A stretch of 64,000 bases of DNA from Flavobacteriales bacterium. GTDB taxonomy: Bacteria > Bacteroidota > Bacteroidia > UBA10329. Each line of letters starts with the position of its first letter. Position 1 is the stretch's first letter. Of this stretch, positions 26,186 through 35,090 are shown one piece after another. Position numbers and translations under genes: made by a program. The stretch spans positions 62,001 to 126,000 of the forward strand of contig JAIPBM010000010.1 of NCBI GenBank assembly GCA_021739695.1, written 5' to 3'. Under the pieces are notes generated by a model. That model was not told where the DNA came from and made no database searches. It saw nothing but the letters and a program-made list of their open reading frames with translations.

Positions 26186-26724
26186 TTCACGTTCCGCTTC
26201 TTCAACCACTCATCCCAAGGCGTTCGTTTGTAGGCGTTTTCGGCCAAGTATTCCAAGATCGGTTGGATGGTTTCAACATTCAAATAACCAGAAACAGGTT
26301 GGATCATATTCATGCTTTCATCCAAGAAAACCGTTGTCGGGTAGCTCATTTTGCCTTGAAGCAATTCGTTGGCAATCTCATGATACCCGCGCCTTCCGTT
26401 CGGCACATACTCGTACGTTTTACCTCCAATCGTGATCGGTTCACGCTGTTCAGCATCCAATTTCACTGCGTAATAGTGCGCGTTTATGTATGCTACAACT
26501 TTCGGATCACTGAAAGTAGAAGCGTCCATTTTCTTGCACCAACCGCACCAATCCGTGTATACGTCAATCAGAATCTTCCGTGGTTCAGTTCTTCTCAATT
26601 CGTCTGCTTTCTCGATAGAGATCCAATTGATTCCTTCCTTCGTTCCAGCCGTTTGTGCGAAAGTTTGCACAGCGGAATTGAACAGTAGGAATAAGCTCAG
26701 GTAGGTAAGTTGAAACAGTTTCAT
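26182..26724 (-). CDS. Secreted thioredoxin-fold protein with a WCGWC active site
   Basis: 180 residues with a signal peptide (to about FAQTAG). The thioredoxin fold carries YTDWCGWCKKMD (about residue 60), and SYPTTVFLDE (about 127) provides the cis-proline. Periplasmic proteins of this kind reduce or exchange disulfides. A C-terminal extension WDEWLKKRNVN is charged. It overlaps the convergent DUF1569 gene by 4 bp and has no same-strand partner. Confidence 0.87.
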   Translation of the reverse strand: MKLFQLTYLSLFLLFNSAVQTFAQTAGTKEGINWISIEKADELRRTEPRKILIDVYTDWCGWCKKMDASTFSDPKVVAYINAHYYAVKLDAEQREPITIGGKTYEYVPNGRRGYHEIANELLQGKMSYPTTVFLDESMNMIQPVSGYLNVETIQPILEYLAENAYKRTPWDEWLKKRNVN

Positions 26725-27060
26725 GACGCAAAGTTAGGTTTTGATGATCTTAACCATAATCATACCGTAATCTGCGCTTAACGCACTGAAAGACTGTTGG
26801 TTATTCCTTTGTATAAACCTACACCAAGGGCTTCATGGTCCGAGAGACGAGAGCAGTCATTCCACCGCATCTTCACTCTTCCTGCCGAAACAGGACCGAA
26901 CAAACGACCCCTCAGATTTTAGGTTCATCGGTCATAAAATCAACCACCATGTTCCATCTCAAACTAAAGACGCTTTCGCGTCTTTTTTTATTCACCATCA
27001 TTCGCAGCGCATTCCGCTTTGCCAAGAAATACGATATGCCCACAACCATAAAGACAAGTA
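26725..27060 (+). other. Intergenic region, possible short RNA ending in a terminator
   Basis: No convincing protein gene lies in these 336 bp. A clear terminator hairpin with a T-run occurs at 26966-26989 on the plus strand although no plus-strand gene ends here, so a transcript from the region 26740-26960 is implied. The stretch 26830-26910 contains small hairpins such as CCTG-CCGAAA-CAGG. I could not match it to SRP RNA, tmRNA, RNase P RNA or a known riboswitch. It may be a leader of the following gene. Confidence 0.4.
26966..26989 (+). terminator. Rho-independent terminator upstream of the lpxH-like gene
   Basis: The 8-bp stem AAAGACGC / GCGTCTTT with a TTTC loop is followed by TTTT. It lies 72 bp before the lpxH-like start and more than 200 bp from the nearest upstream gene, which reads the other way. 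Confidence 0.8.
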
Positions 27061-27915
27061 ATGAAATTTGAAGAGAGACGAACTGTTGAAACTGTGATCA
27101 TCAGCGATACGCACCTTGGCACATACGGCTGCCACGCAGAAGAATTGGTGCGTTACCTGAAAAGCGTGCGACCCGAAAAACTGATATTGAATGGCGATAT
27201 CATCGACATCTGGCAATTCAGTAAGAGTTATTTTCCGAAAGATCATATCCGCGTCATCAAAGAGATCATGAACATGCTATCTAAGGGCGTTCAGGTCTAT
27301 TACATTCCTGGTAATCACGATGAATTTGTGAGGAAATTCTGTGGACAGAAGATCGGAAATCTCTACATCGACAATAAGGTTGTGTTGGAATTGGACGGTA
27401 AAAAATCATGGATTTTTCATGGCGATGTATTCGATGTAAGTATGCGTTATTCGAAGTGGATAGCTAAATTGGGTGGACAGGGTTACGACCTGCTGATTCT
27501 CTTCAATCGCTTCGTAAACCGATGGCTCCAAAGGTTTGGAAAGGATAAGATTTCGTTGTCGAAAAGAGTGAAGGATAGCGTGAAGGCTGCGGTTAAACAC
27601 GTGAATGATTTTGAAGCGACAACCGCGCTGATAGGTATTTCGAATGGCTACGATAACGTGATCTGCGGGCACATTCACAAACCGATCATCAAAACAATAA
27701 AGGGCGAAGACGGGCAGATCACTTACATGAATAGTGGAGATTGGATTGAGAATCTGACATCGCTCGAATACAACGAGGGTGAGTGGAAGCTTTATCGCTA
27801 CGAAGAAGACGCAGCATTAAAGGATTATAAACTTGAACCAGATCAGGCGATGGAGCTGAGTAGTCAGGAAATTCTATTCGGATTGATTGAGGAATTCAGC
27901 TTCAAACGCGCATGA
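27061..27915 (+). CDS. LpxH-like calcineurin-type metallophosphoesterase
   Basis: 284 residues. Dimetal phosphoesterase motifs are complete: ISDTHLG (about 14), NGDIIDIW (about 43), PGNHDEF (about 83), FHGDVFD (about 118) and CGHIHKP (about 201). LpxH-type enzymes hydrolyse UDP-2,3-diacylglucosamine during lipid A synthesis, and this group of about 270-residue homologues is common in Bacteroidota. The assignment to that exact reaction is inferred. It overlaps the downstream glycosyltransferase by four bases. Confidence 0.85.
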   Translation: MKFEERRTVETVIISDTHLGTYGCHAEELVRYLKSVRPEKLILNGDIIDIWQFSKSYFPKDHIRVIKEIMNMLSKGVQVYYIPGNHDEFVRKFCGQKIGNLYIDNKVVLELDGKKSWIFHGDVFDVSMRYSKWIAKLGGQGYDLLILFNRFVNRWLQRFGKDKISLSKRVKDSVKAAVKHVNDFEATTALIGISNGYDNVICGHIHKPIIKTIKGEDGQITYMNSGDWIENLTSLEYNEGEWKLYRYEEDAALKDYKLEPDQAMELSSQEILFGLIEEFSFKRA

Positions 27916-28952
27916 AAATACTTTACGCCATACAAGGAACGGGCAACGGCCATCTGAGCCGTTCGATGGAGATCATTCCGCATTTGCAGAAGCGCGGCCA
28001 AGTGGATGTGCTGCTAAGTGGAAACCAATGCGAACTGAAGCTTCCGTTCGAAGTGCGCTACCGTTTTCACGGATTGAGCTTCATTTTCGGGCAAAAAGGT
28101 GGAGTCGATTTCGTGAAAACCTACAATAACAACCGCGTCAGGCGATTTATGCGCGAAGTGAATTCGTTAGATGTGTCCAGTTATGACCTCGTCATTTCTG
28201 ATTTTGAGCCAGTCTCATCTTGGGCGTGTTTTCTGGCCGAAAAACGATGTATCGGATTGAGTAATCAGGCTGCTATTCTTACTAAAGATGCGCCCGTTGC
28301 CGACAGCGATGACCTCATTGGTAAGTTCATTCTGAAGAATTACGCGCCTGTTTCGCAGGCTTATGGATTTCACTTTCAGCGCTACAATCCGAGCATATTT
28401 ACGCCCATTGTTCGGCAAGAAGTGCGCGAACTCAAGGTTTCGAACAACGGACATTACCTCGTTTATCTGCCAGCTCATAGCGATGAGCGCATCATCAAGG
28501 CCTTGAAGAAATTCCCTGAAGTGGAATGGCAGGTTTTTTCCAAACATGGAAATGAAGACCTGACAGAAGGGAACATTTGGCTTCGCCCGATCAATAATTC
28601 GCAGTATCTCGAAAGTCTTGCGAGTTGTGCAGGATTGCTCTGTGCTGCTGGATTTGGAGCAACCACCGAAGCACTTTTCCTCGGTAAGAAACTGTGTATC
28701 GTACCGATGAAAAAACAGTTTGAGCAGCAATGCAATGCGCTGGCTTTGAGTCAGATGGGAATTCCGAGCATCAAATCACTCAAGGAGAAATGGCTTGACC
28801 GTTTGCGTTTGTGGCTCAACGAGGAAAATCCGATCCGCGTGAATTATCCAGACAATGCAGAAGAGATTGTGAATACGATTCTCCGAAACGAGATTCTTGA
28901 TGCGCCAAATCCAAGGGAAAAGCGTTTGATGGCGGGGTTGACAGCTACTTGA
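27912..28952 (+). CDS. GT28-like glycosyltransferase
   Basis: 346 residues with a GT-B fold related to MurG/GT28. The N-terminal AIQGTGNGHLSRSMEIIPHL segment (split near residue 12) and the C-terminal donor-binding region CAAGFGATTEALFLGKKLCIVP (near 240) and EQQCNALALSQMG are characteristic. It could glycosylate a lipid carrier or lipid A precursor. Translational coupling with the LpxH-like phosphoesterase by an ATGA overlap suggests a shared role in envelope lipids. Confidence 0.82.
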   Translation: MKILYAIQGTGNGHLSRSMEIIPHLQKRGQVDVLLSGNQCELKLPFEVRYRFHGLSFIFGQKGGVDFVKTYNNNRVRRFMREVNSLDVSSYDLVISDFEPVSSWACFLAEKRCIGLSNQAAILTKDAPVADSDDLIGKFILKNYAPVSQAYGFHFQRYNPSIFTPIVRQEVRELKVSNNGHYLVYLPAHSDERIIKALKKFPEVEWQVFSKHGNEDLTEGNIWLRPINNSQYLESLASCAGLLCAAGFGATTEALFLGKKLCIVPMKKQFEQQCNALALSQMGIPSIKSLKEKWLDRLRLWLNEENPIRVNYPDNAEEIVNTILRNEILDAPNPREKRLMAGLTAT

Positions 28953-29030
28953 TAACTCATCAGCGCGATTGGCTTGAAAGCCGGCATTACTTCAGTGCAT
29001 TCTGTATTTTCGGCAGTCTAAGCATACCCA

Positions 29031-32000
29031 ATGAAGATCAGAAAAGTACTTGTTGCCAATCGTGGCGAAATAGCCATTCGTATTCTGCGTGCCTGTGTTG
29101 AATTGAAACTGCGAACCGTTGCGGTTTACACCTTCGAAGACCGTTACTCGTTGCACCGTTACAAGGCTGATGAGAGTTACCAATTAGGCAAAGACACGGA
29201 GCCGCTAAAACCGTACCTCGACATTGAAGAGATCATCAATCTCGCTTTGGAAAAGAACGTGGATGCGATTCATCCAGGTTATGGTTTCCTTTCAGAGAAT
29301 GAGGAGTTCGCAAGAAGATGCCGTGAGAACGGAATCGTTTTTATCGGTCCGGAGCCGGAAGTTATGGCCCAATTGGGAGACAAGGTCGCAGCCAAAAAAG
29401 TGGCCAAAAGTTGCGATGTACCGATCATTGAAAGTAGCGAGAAAGAGCTGACCGATGTGAAGATCGCCATGGCAGAAGCCGAAAGAATCGGATTTCCGTT
29501 GATGCTGAAAGCCGCTTCTGGTGGAGGAGGCCGCGGAATGCGTGTGATTCGAAAGGCAGATGAACTTGAAAATGCATTCAGCGAAGCAAAAAGAGAAGCA
29601 GGTAGAGCCTTTGGCGATGACACGGTTTTCCTAGAGAAATTCATTGAAAATCCGAAGCACATTGAGGTTCAGATCGTTGCAGATAACGAAGGCAATACGA
29701 TTCACCTTCACGAACGCGATTGCTCGGTTCAGCGCAGATTCCAAAAAGTAGTGGAAGTTGCCCCGGCAATGGGTTTGAATCAAAGCGTGCGCAAGCGGCT
29801 GTTCGAGTACGCCATTAAGATTGCCAAAGCAGTCAAATACAACAACGTTGGAACGGTGGAGTTTCTCGTTGATCCGAAAGGTGAGATCTACTTTATTGAA
29901 GTAAATCCTCGAATCCAGGTAGAGCATACCGTGACCGAAATGGTCACAGGAATCGACATTGTGAAGCTTCAGATTCGCATTGCGATGGGCTACAAATTGT
30001 ACGAAGATGAGATTGCGATTCCAGACCAATCAGCAATTTCTGTAAATGGATTTGCCATTCAATGTCGCATCACGGCCGAAGATCCTGAGAACGATTTCAA
30101 ACCCGATCACGGCACGCTTTACACTTATCGACCAGCGGAAGGCTTCGGCATTCGACTTGATCCAGGAAGTGTTTATTCTGGTGTTCGCATCAGTCCGTTC
30201 TTCGATTCGCTGTTGGTGAAGATCTGTGCTCACTCAAGAACATTGGATGGCGCAGCCAGAAAGATGACGCGTTGCTTACAGGAGTACCGAATCCGAGGCG
30301 TTAAGACGAATATTCGTTTCGTAGAGAATATTGTCAATCACCCTGTTTTCATAAAAGGCGAGGCAACTGTCAATTTCATTCCTGATCATCCAGAGCTTTT
30401 CAAGTTTGTGAAGCCGCGCGACCGTGCCACCAAGATTGTGAAGTTCTTGGGAGAAATCACCGTGAATGGAAATCCGGATGTGAAGTTTACCGATGATAAG
30501 AAGGTGCTTTTGAAGCCGATTGTGCCCGAATATAAGCGATTTGGCGCATATCCGAAGGGAACAAAAGACCTACTCAACGAGCTTGGTCCAGAGCGTTTTA
30601 GCGAGTGGCTGCGAAAGGAAAAAGTGATTCATTACACCGATACCACCATGCGCGATGCGCATCAATCGTTGTTCGCAACACGAATGCGAACCTATGATAT
30701 GATGCGTGTGGCGGAAAGCTATGCGAAGAACCATCCTGAGATTTTCAGTTTCGAAGTTTGGGGCGGAGCGACCTTCGATGTGGCGTTGCGCTTCTTGCAC
30801 GAAGATCCGTGGGAACGTTTGGCTGAACTTCGAAAAGCCATTCCAAACACGCTTTTGCAGATGTTGATCCGTGGTTCAAACGGAGTTGGATACAAGGCTT
30901 ATCCCGACAATATGGTCGAGAAATTCGTGGAGAAATCGTGGGAAACCGGGGTTGATATCTTCCGCATTTTCGACAGTCTGAACTGGATGAAGGGCATCGG
31001 TCCCTGCATCGAATATGTGCGTTCGCGCACCGAAGGAATTGCCGAAGGCGCCATGTGCTACACGGGCGATATTCTCAATCCTGCAAGGGGCAAGTATACG
31101 CTCGAATATTACTTGCAACTCGCCAAGGACATTGAGAACGCTGGAGCACACATTCTCGCCATCAAAGACATGGCCGGATTGCTCAAACCCTATGCCGCAA
31201 CGGAGCTTATCACTGCGCTGAAAAACACCGTGAAAATTCCAATTCATCTGCACACGCACGATACATCTTCACTTCAACCTGCCACGTACTTGAAGGCAAT
31301 TGAGGCTGGAGTTGATGTTGTGGATGTAGCGCTCGGTTCCATCTCAGGATTGACATCGCAGCCGAATTTCAATTCCATTGTGGAAATGATGCGTTTCCAC
31401 GAGCGCGAGAATCCGATTGATATTCATCGATTGAATGAATTCTCTAACTATTTCGATAATGTTCGTGATTACTATTATCCGTTTGAAAGTGGCTTGATGG
31501 CGAGCACGGCCAGCGTTTTTCAGCACGAAATTCCTGGTGGACAGTATTCCAATCTGAAGCCACAGGCCGTGGCACTTGGTTTGGCGGACAAGTTTGAGGA
31601 GATCAAACTCATGTACGGAGAAGTGAATGAACTTTTTGGTGATGTGGTGAAAGTCACGCCTTCGTCAAAAGTGGTTGGCGATATGGCATTATATCTTGTT
31701 TCCAACGGTTTAACCATTCAAGACGTGCGCGAAAAAGGGGACACGATTTCGTTTCCAGAAAGTGTGGTCGATTTCTTCAAAGGAAATCTCGGTCAGCCAG
31801 TTGGTGGATTTCCAAAGGACATTCAGAAAATGATCTTGAAGGATGTGGAACCGTTCACGGATAGACCGAACAGTCATCTGGAACCAATTGATTTTGACAA
31901 AGGTTTTGCTGAATTCAAGAAGAAGTATGATTCAACGCTGAAGTTCACCGATTACTTGTCTTGTCTCATGTATCCGAAGGTTTTTGAGAATTACTACAAG

Positions 32001-32471
32001 CAGAAACAGCTTTTTGGCGACCTAAGCAAGATTCCAACAGGCAATTTCTTCTTCGGAATGAAGCTGCGCGATGAGACTTTGGTGGAGATCGGTGAAGGAA
32101 AGAACATCATCATCGAGCTGCTTTCTGTCGGACCTGCGGATGACAATGGTATGCGCACGCTTTTCTTCCGCGTTAATGGTATGACGAGAAACATCGAAAT
32201 TCTCGACAAAAGCTTGAACATCGTCAAAATTGAGCACGAAAAAGCTGCGAAGGAAGATCCATTGCAGATCGGAGCACCACTTCAAGGCTTATTGAGTAAG
32301 GTGTTGGTGAAGAAAGGGGAGAAGGTCAAAAAGAACCAGCCATTGTTCATTATTGAAGCCATGAAGATGGAAACAACTGTTACGGCTACTGCGGAAGGAA
32401 CAATCAAACGAATCGCATTAGACGATTCTACCTTGGTGGAGTCAGACGATTTGGTTTTGGTTCTTGGTTAA
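29031..32471 (+). CDS. pyc: Pyruvate carboxylase
   Basis: ATP- and biotin-dependent carboxylation of pyruvate to oxaloacetate, an anaplerotic reaction. 1146 residues in the single-chain form. Biotin carboxylase: KVLVANRGEIAIRILRA at the start, ASGGGGRGMR (ATP grasp, about 162), EVNPRIQVEHTVTE (about 290). Carboxyltransferase: TDTTMRDAHQSLFATRMR (about 540), IFDSLNW and HLHTHDTS. Biotin carrier: EAMKMETTV with the biotinylated lysine (about 1108). It ends convergently with a 4-bp overlap with the DUF922-like gene. The biotin operon 3 kb upstream provides its cofactor. Confidence 0.97.
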   Translation: MKIRKVLVANRGEIAIRILRACVELKLRTVAVYTFEDRYSLHRYKADESYQLGKDTEPLKPYLDIEEIINLALEKNVDAIHPGYGFLSENEEFARRCRENGIVFIGPEPEVMAQLGDKVAAKKVAKSCDVPIIESSEKELTDVKIAMAEAERIGFPLMLKAASGGGGRGMRVIRKADELENAFSEAKREAGRAFGDDTVFLEKFIENPKHIEVQIVADNEGNTIHLHERDCSVQRRFQKVVEVAPAMGLNQSVRKRLFEYAIKIAKAVKYNNVGTVEFLVDPKGEIYFIEVNPRIQVEHTVTEMVTGIDIVKLQIRIAMGYKLYEDEIAIPDQSAISVNGFAIQCRITAEDPENDFKPDHGTLYTYRPAEGFGIRLDPGSVYSGVRISPFFDSLLVKICAHSRTLDGAARKMTRCLQEYRIRGVKTNIRFVENIVNHPVFIKGEATVNFIPDHPELFKFVKPRDRATKIVKFLGEITVNGNPDVKFTDDKKVLLKPIVPEYKRFGAYPKGTKDLLNELGPERFSEWLRKEKVIHYTDTTMRDAHQSLFATRMRTYDMMRVAESYAKNHPEIFSFEVWGGATFDVALRFLHEDPWERLAELRKAIPNTLLQMLIRGSNGVGYKAYPDNMVEKFVEKSWETGVDIFRIFDSLNWMKGIGPCIEYVRSRTEGIAEGAMCYTGDILNPARGKYTLEYYLQLAKDIENAGAHILAIKDMAGLLKPYAATELITALKNTVKIPIHLHTHDTSSLQPATYLKAIEAGVDVVDVALGSISGLTSQPNFNSIVEMMRFHERENPIDIHRLNEFSNYFDNVRDYYYPFESGLMASTASVFQHEIPGGQYSNLKPQAVALGLADKFEEIKLMYGEVNELFGDVVKVTPSSKVVGDMALYLVSNGLTIQDVREKGDTISFPESVVDFFKGNLGQPVGGFPKDIQKMILKDVEPFTDRPNSHLEPIDFDKGFAEFKKKYDSTLKFTDYLSCLMYPKVFENYYKQKQLFGDLSKIPTGNFFFGMKLRDETLVEIGEGKNIIIELLSVGPADDNGMRTLFFRVNGMTRNIEILDKSLNIVKIEHEKAAKEDPLQIGAPLQGLLSKVLVKKGEKVKKNQPLFIIEAMKMETTVTATAEGTIKRIALDDSTLVESDDLVLVLG

Positions 32472-33022
32472 TTATTTGCGTAAGAGGCAAATGGCCTCAA
32501 CGCATCCAATTCTCGGGCGACTTTCTGTTCCCAATAGGCCTGTTTTTCCTTGTTCAAGCTATGGTTGCTTTCGCTATCATAAGCATCTTGATACGCCACG
32601 AATTCCTTGTAATTCCGATGGTAGTATTCCTCAATGTGTGAATTCAATTTCTCGCAATCATCTCCGAATTTGGCTAATTGCTGTCGCAGCTTCCGAACAA
32701 ACAATTCCGTAATGTCGAAATGCAATTGTTCGTGACGAAGTAGATAAGTAGACTGCCGATCTTTCGTCCAACTTTTGTGCGGGTTGAAAAAGCATTTGAC
32801 CACAGCTTCAGAGGATTTTCCATCGCATTTCAGTTCAATAGACATGCCGCTGTCTGTCAACGCCTCATTCGGAGAAAGCTTTTTGGGCGAACCCTTAAAG
32901 TCAGACCACTTCAATCTGCTTCCTTCAGTCCATTCAATGCAATCTTTGCACTCGTGTTGCTGACCTGCGACCTTTTCTCCAAGTCCAATCAGTAGAAAAA
33001 ATGAAAACAATATTGGTCTCAT
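32468..33022 (-). CDS. DUF922-like secreted putative metalloprotease
   Basis: 184 residues from the ATG at 33020-33022, giving a signal peptide (MRPILFSFFLLIGLGEKVAG). The LLRHEQLHFDITELFVRKL segment (split near residue 100) contains an HExxH zinc motif (HEQLH) within the DUF922 pattern, and a Cys-x2-Cys pair (CKDC) follows the signal. The family is predicted, not proven, to be proteolytic. Stand-alone gene on the minus strand. Confidence 0.8.
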   Translation of the reverse strand: MRPILFSFFLLIGLGEKVAGQQHECKDCIEWTEGSRLKWSDFKGSPKKLSPNEALTDSGMSIELKCDGKSSEAVVKCFFNPHKSWTKDRQSTYLLRHEQLHFDITELFVRKLRQQLAKFGDDCEKLNSHIEEYYHRNYKEFVAYQDAYDSESNHSLNKEKQAYWEQKVARELDALRPFASYANN

Positions 33023-33055
33023 GGGCCTTAACTTCGTACGCAGATTAAACTGAAA

Positions 33056-33898
33056 ATGGTTCAACTTATTACATCCGTGATCACTGGCTCCGAAGAACGG
33101 CCAATGTTGGTCGATCTCCGCTTTGATAATCAGATTTCAAACCAAGCGGTTATCGTGTTTGTTCACGGGTTTAAAGGTTTCAAGGATTGGGGACATTTTG
33201 CGAAAGTGGGCGAGGAATTAGCGAAAGCTGGTTTCGCGTTTGTCAGTTTCAATTTCACGCATGATGGAACAACTGTAGATAATCCAGTGGATTTCGCTGA
33301 TCTCGAAGCATTTGGCAACAATAACTACCACAAGGAACTGCACGATACAGAGCAGGTGATCAACGCTATTTCCGATGGTTCGCTGTTTCCTGGATCGAAG
33401 TTTGATCGCGACCGGATTTTCCTTCTTGGACACAGTCGCGGAGGTGGAATTTCCATCATCAAAGCAAGCGAAGACGAACGCGTAAAAGGGCTTGTTACTT
33501 GGAATTCGATCGGTGATACGAAACGCACACAGGCTGATTTTGATGTGTGGATGCGCGATGGAGTGATCTATATTCCGAATGCGCGCACCAATCAGCAAAT
33601 GCCGATGTATTATCAGTTTGTAGAGGATTATTTTGCGCAGCAAGAACGCTATGATCTGGAGCAAAGCTGTGCGAATATCAACGTTCCATCGCTTTTCATT
33701 CATGGAACAAATGATCAGACCGTTCCTTTTGAATATGCTCAGAAGCTCAACGATTGGACGCCCAATTCTGATCTACTCGCGATTGAAAATGGCGATCACA
33801 CTTTCGGAGGAAAGCATCCGTTTACGGAAGATGAATTGCCTGTGGACACTCAAACGGCTATTGCCGCAACCATCAAGCATTTGAAAGCAATTTCGTAG
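33056..33898 (+). CDS. Alpha/beta hydrolase
   Basis: 280 residues. The nucleophile elbow LLGHSRGGGIS (Ser at about 124), the oxyanion segment VFVHGFKGFKDWG, GTNDQTVP (Asp at about 221) and GDHTFGGKHP (His at about 253) give a complete triad. It belongs to the dienelactone-hydrolase-like esterases or peptidases. No substrate is indicated. It is divergent from the DUF922-like gene with about 30 bp between the starts. Confidence 0.88.
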   Translation: MVQLITSVITGSEERPMLVDLRFDNQISNQAVIVFVHGFKGFKDWGHFAKVGEELAKAGFAFVSFNFTHDGTTVDNPVDFADLEAFGNNNYHKELHDTEQVINAISDGSLFPGSKFDRDRIFLLGHSRGGGISIIKASEDERVKGLVTWNSIGDTKRTQADFDVWMRDGVIYIPNARTNQQMPMYYQFVEDYFAQQERYDLEQSCANINVPSLFIHGTNDQTVPFEYAQKLNDWTPNSDLLAIENGDHTFGGKHPFTEDELPVDTQTAIAATIKHLKAIS

Positions 33899-33917
33899 GA
33901 GTTTTTCGTGACGAAAC

Positions 33918-35090
33918 CTAAGATTTCAGAACGTCTAAAAGTGGCTTGGTAGCTCCTTCCCAGCTGAAATGAGTTCTTACTAACTGATGTCCTTTCTCAG
34001 CAATTTTATTCGCTTTTTCTGAATGATTGAGTAGATGAATGATGTGCGCAGCGTATTCTTCGGCCGAACGCGCAATCAAGATTTCTGAATCGGGTTTTGC
34101 CTGTAAAGCATTGTTTGCCAATGTCGATGTCACGCACGGAATACGCATGGCCATAGCTTCGAGTAATTTATTCTGAAGGCCAGTTCCGATCATCATAGGC
34201 GCTACAAAAACCTTCGCTTTCGCATAGCAATCGCGGATATCATCTACCCAACCTGTTACCTCAGAAAAATCAGAAGCAAGTTCTTTAACCTTTTGATCGG
34301 GACGAGCGCCTGCCAACATCAATTTGGCATTCGGAATTTCCTTCCGCACAAGCGGCATGACTTCCTTTTCAAGAAAAACAGCACCTTCTACATTTGGCGG
34401 ATAACCCATATTTCCAGCAAAAAGTACGTCAACCGTTTTTGCTTCCGAGCTAGGCGAAAAATCTTCTAATGCAACCCCGTTTCTCACAATGGTCACGTCA
34501 TTCCGCTGCTGAAACGGAAGTTGATCTCTGTCCTGTTCGGAAATGATGGTGCAATGGTCGAATTTCTTGAAAACCGCTTGTTCATATCGATTCAATCGTC
34601 TCAACTCTGAACTTAAAATCGGCTTCCAATACCACGGATCGGTTTCCAATCTCCGTTCAATTCCTTTCGAAAATGCATCTTGAAAATCAATCACCTTTCG
34701 AATTTCATTCTGATTTTCCACATACTTGGCGGTGCGTAGTAATTGGCAGTAAATGGCTTCAGGTTTCCAACGGTCAATACAATCTTGAACACGTTTTTGA
34801 GCACCAGATTGATAGAAATACGCTACTTGAAATGGTTCGGAACCGAATACGGAAAGACCGAGATTTAACAGCTGATTGAACTTGGAAATGCGGATGGTTT
34901 CCATTTCGGTGCAATACTGTTGCACTTCAGCGATCCAACTGGGCTCAAGGTCTTCTTCATGCAGAGCGCAAAGAAAAATCTGATGGTGCTTGGAAAGTAT
35001 GCGCAACTGATGGAACGCGCGCAACTTATCGCCTTTTTCAAGCGGATATGGAAAGCGCGAAAGAAGAACAAAAAGGCGCAAATCGGTCAA
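33918..35090 (-). CDS. GT4-type glycosyltransferase
   Basis: 390 residues starting with TTG directly after the stop of the upstream glycosyltransferase; no ATG is close. GT-B fold: RFPYPLEKGDKLRAFHQL at the N-terminus, VLFAGNMGYPPNVEGAVFL (about 217) and the donor site MIGTGLQNKLLEAMAMRIPCV (near 305), with the EX7E-like acidic pair. The N-terminal wording resembles sugar transferases of the PEP-CTERM/exopolysaccharide group. It probably builds a cell-surface glycan with its neighbour. Confidence 0.87.
   Translation of the reverse strand: MTDLRLFVLLSRFPYPLEKGDKLRAFHQLRILSKHHQIFLCALHEEDLEPSWIAEVQQYCTEMETIRISKFNQLLNLGLSVFGSEPFQVAYFYQSGAQKRVQDCIDRWKPEAIYCQLLRTAKYVENQNEIRKVIDFQDAFSKGIERRLETDPWYWKPILSSELRRLNRYEQAVFKKFDHCTIISEQDRDQLPFQQRNDVTIVRNGVALEDFSPSSEAKTVDVLFAGNMGYPPNVEGAVFLEKEVMPLVRKEIPNAKLMLAGARPDQKVKELASDFSEVTGWVDDIRDCYAKAKVFVAPMMIGTGLQNKLLEAMAMRIPCVTSTLANNALQAKPDSEILIARSAEEYAAHIIHLLNHSEKANKIAEKGHQLVRTHFSWEGATKPLLDVLKS

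Noticed and set aside
26740-26990. SRP RNA or tmRNA in the intergenic region
   Set aside because: The GGTCCGAGAGACGAGAGCAG stretch only superficially resembles the SRP domain IV loop; no tag reading frame or tRNA-like ends for tmRNA are present.
26835-27071. 78-codon plus-strand frame before the LpxH-like gene
   Set aside because: It runs through the terminator hairpin and into the next start, and its translation has no protein-like character.
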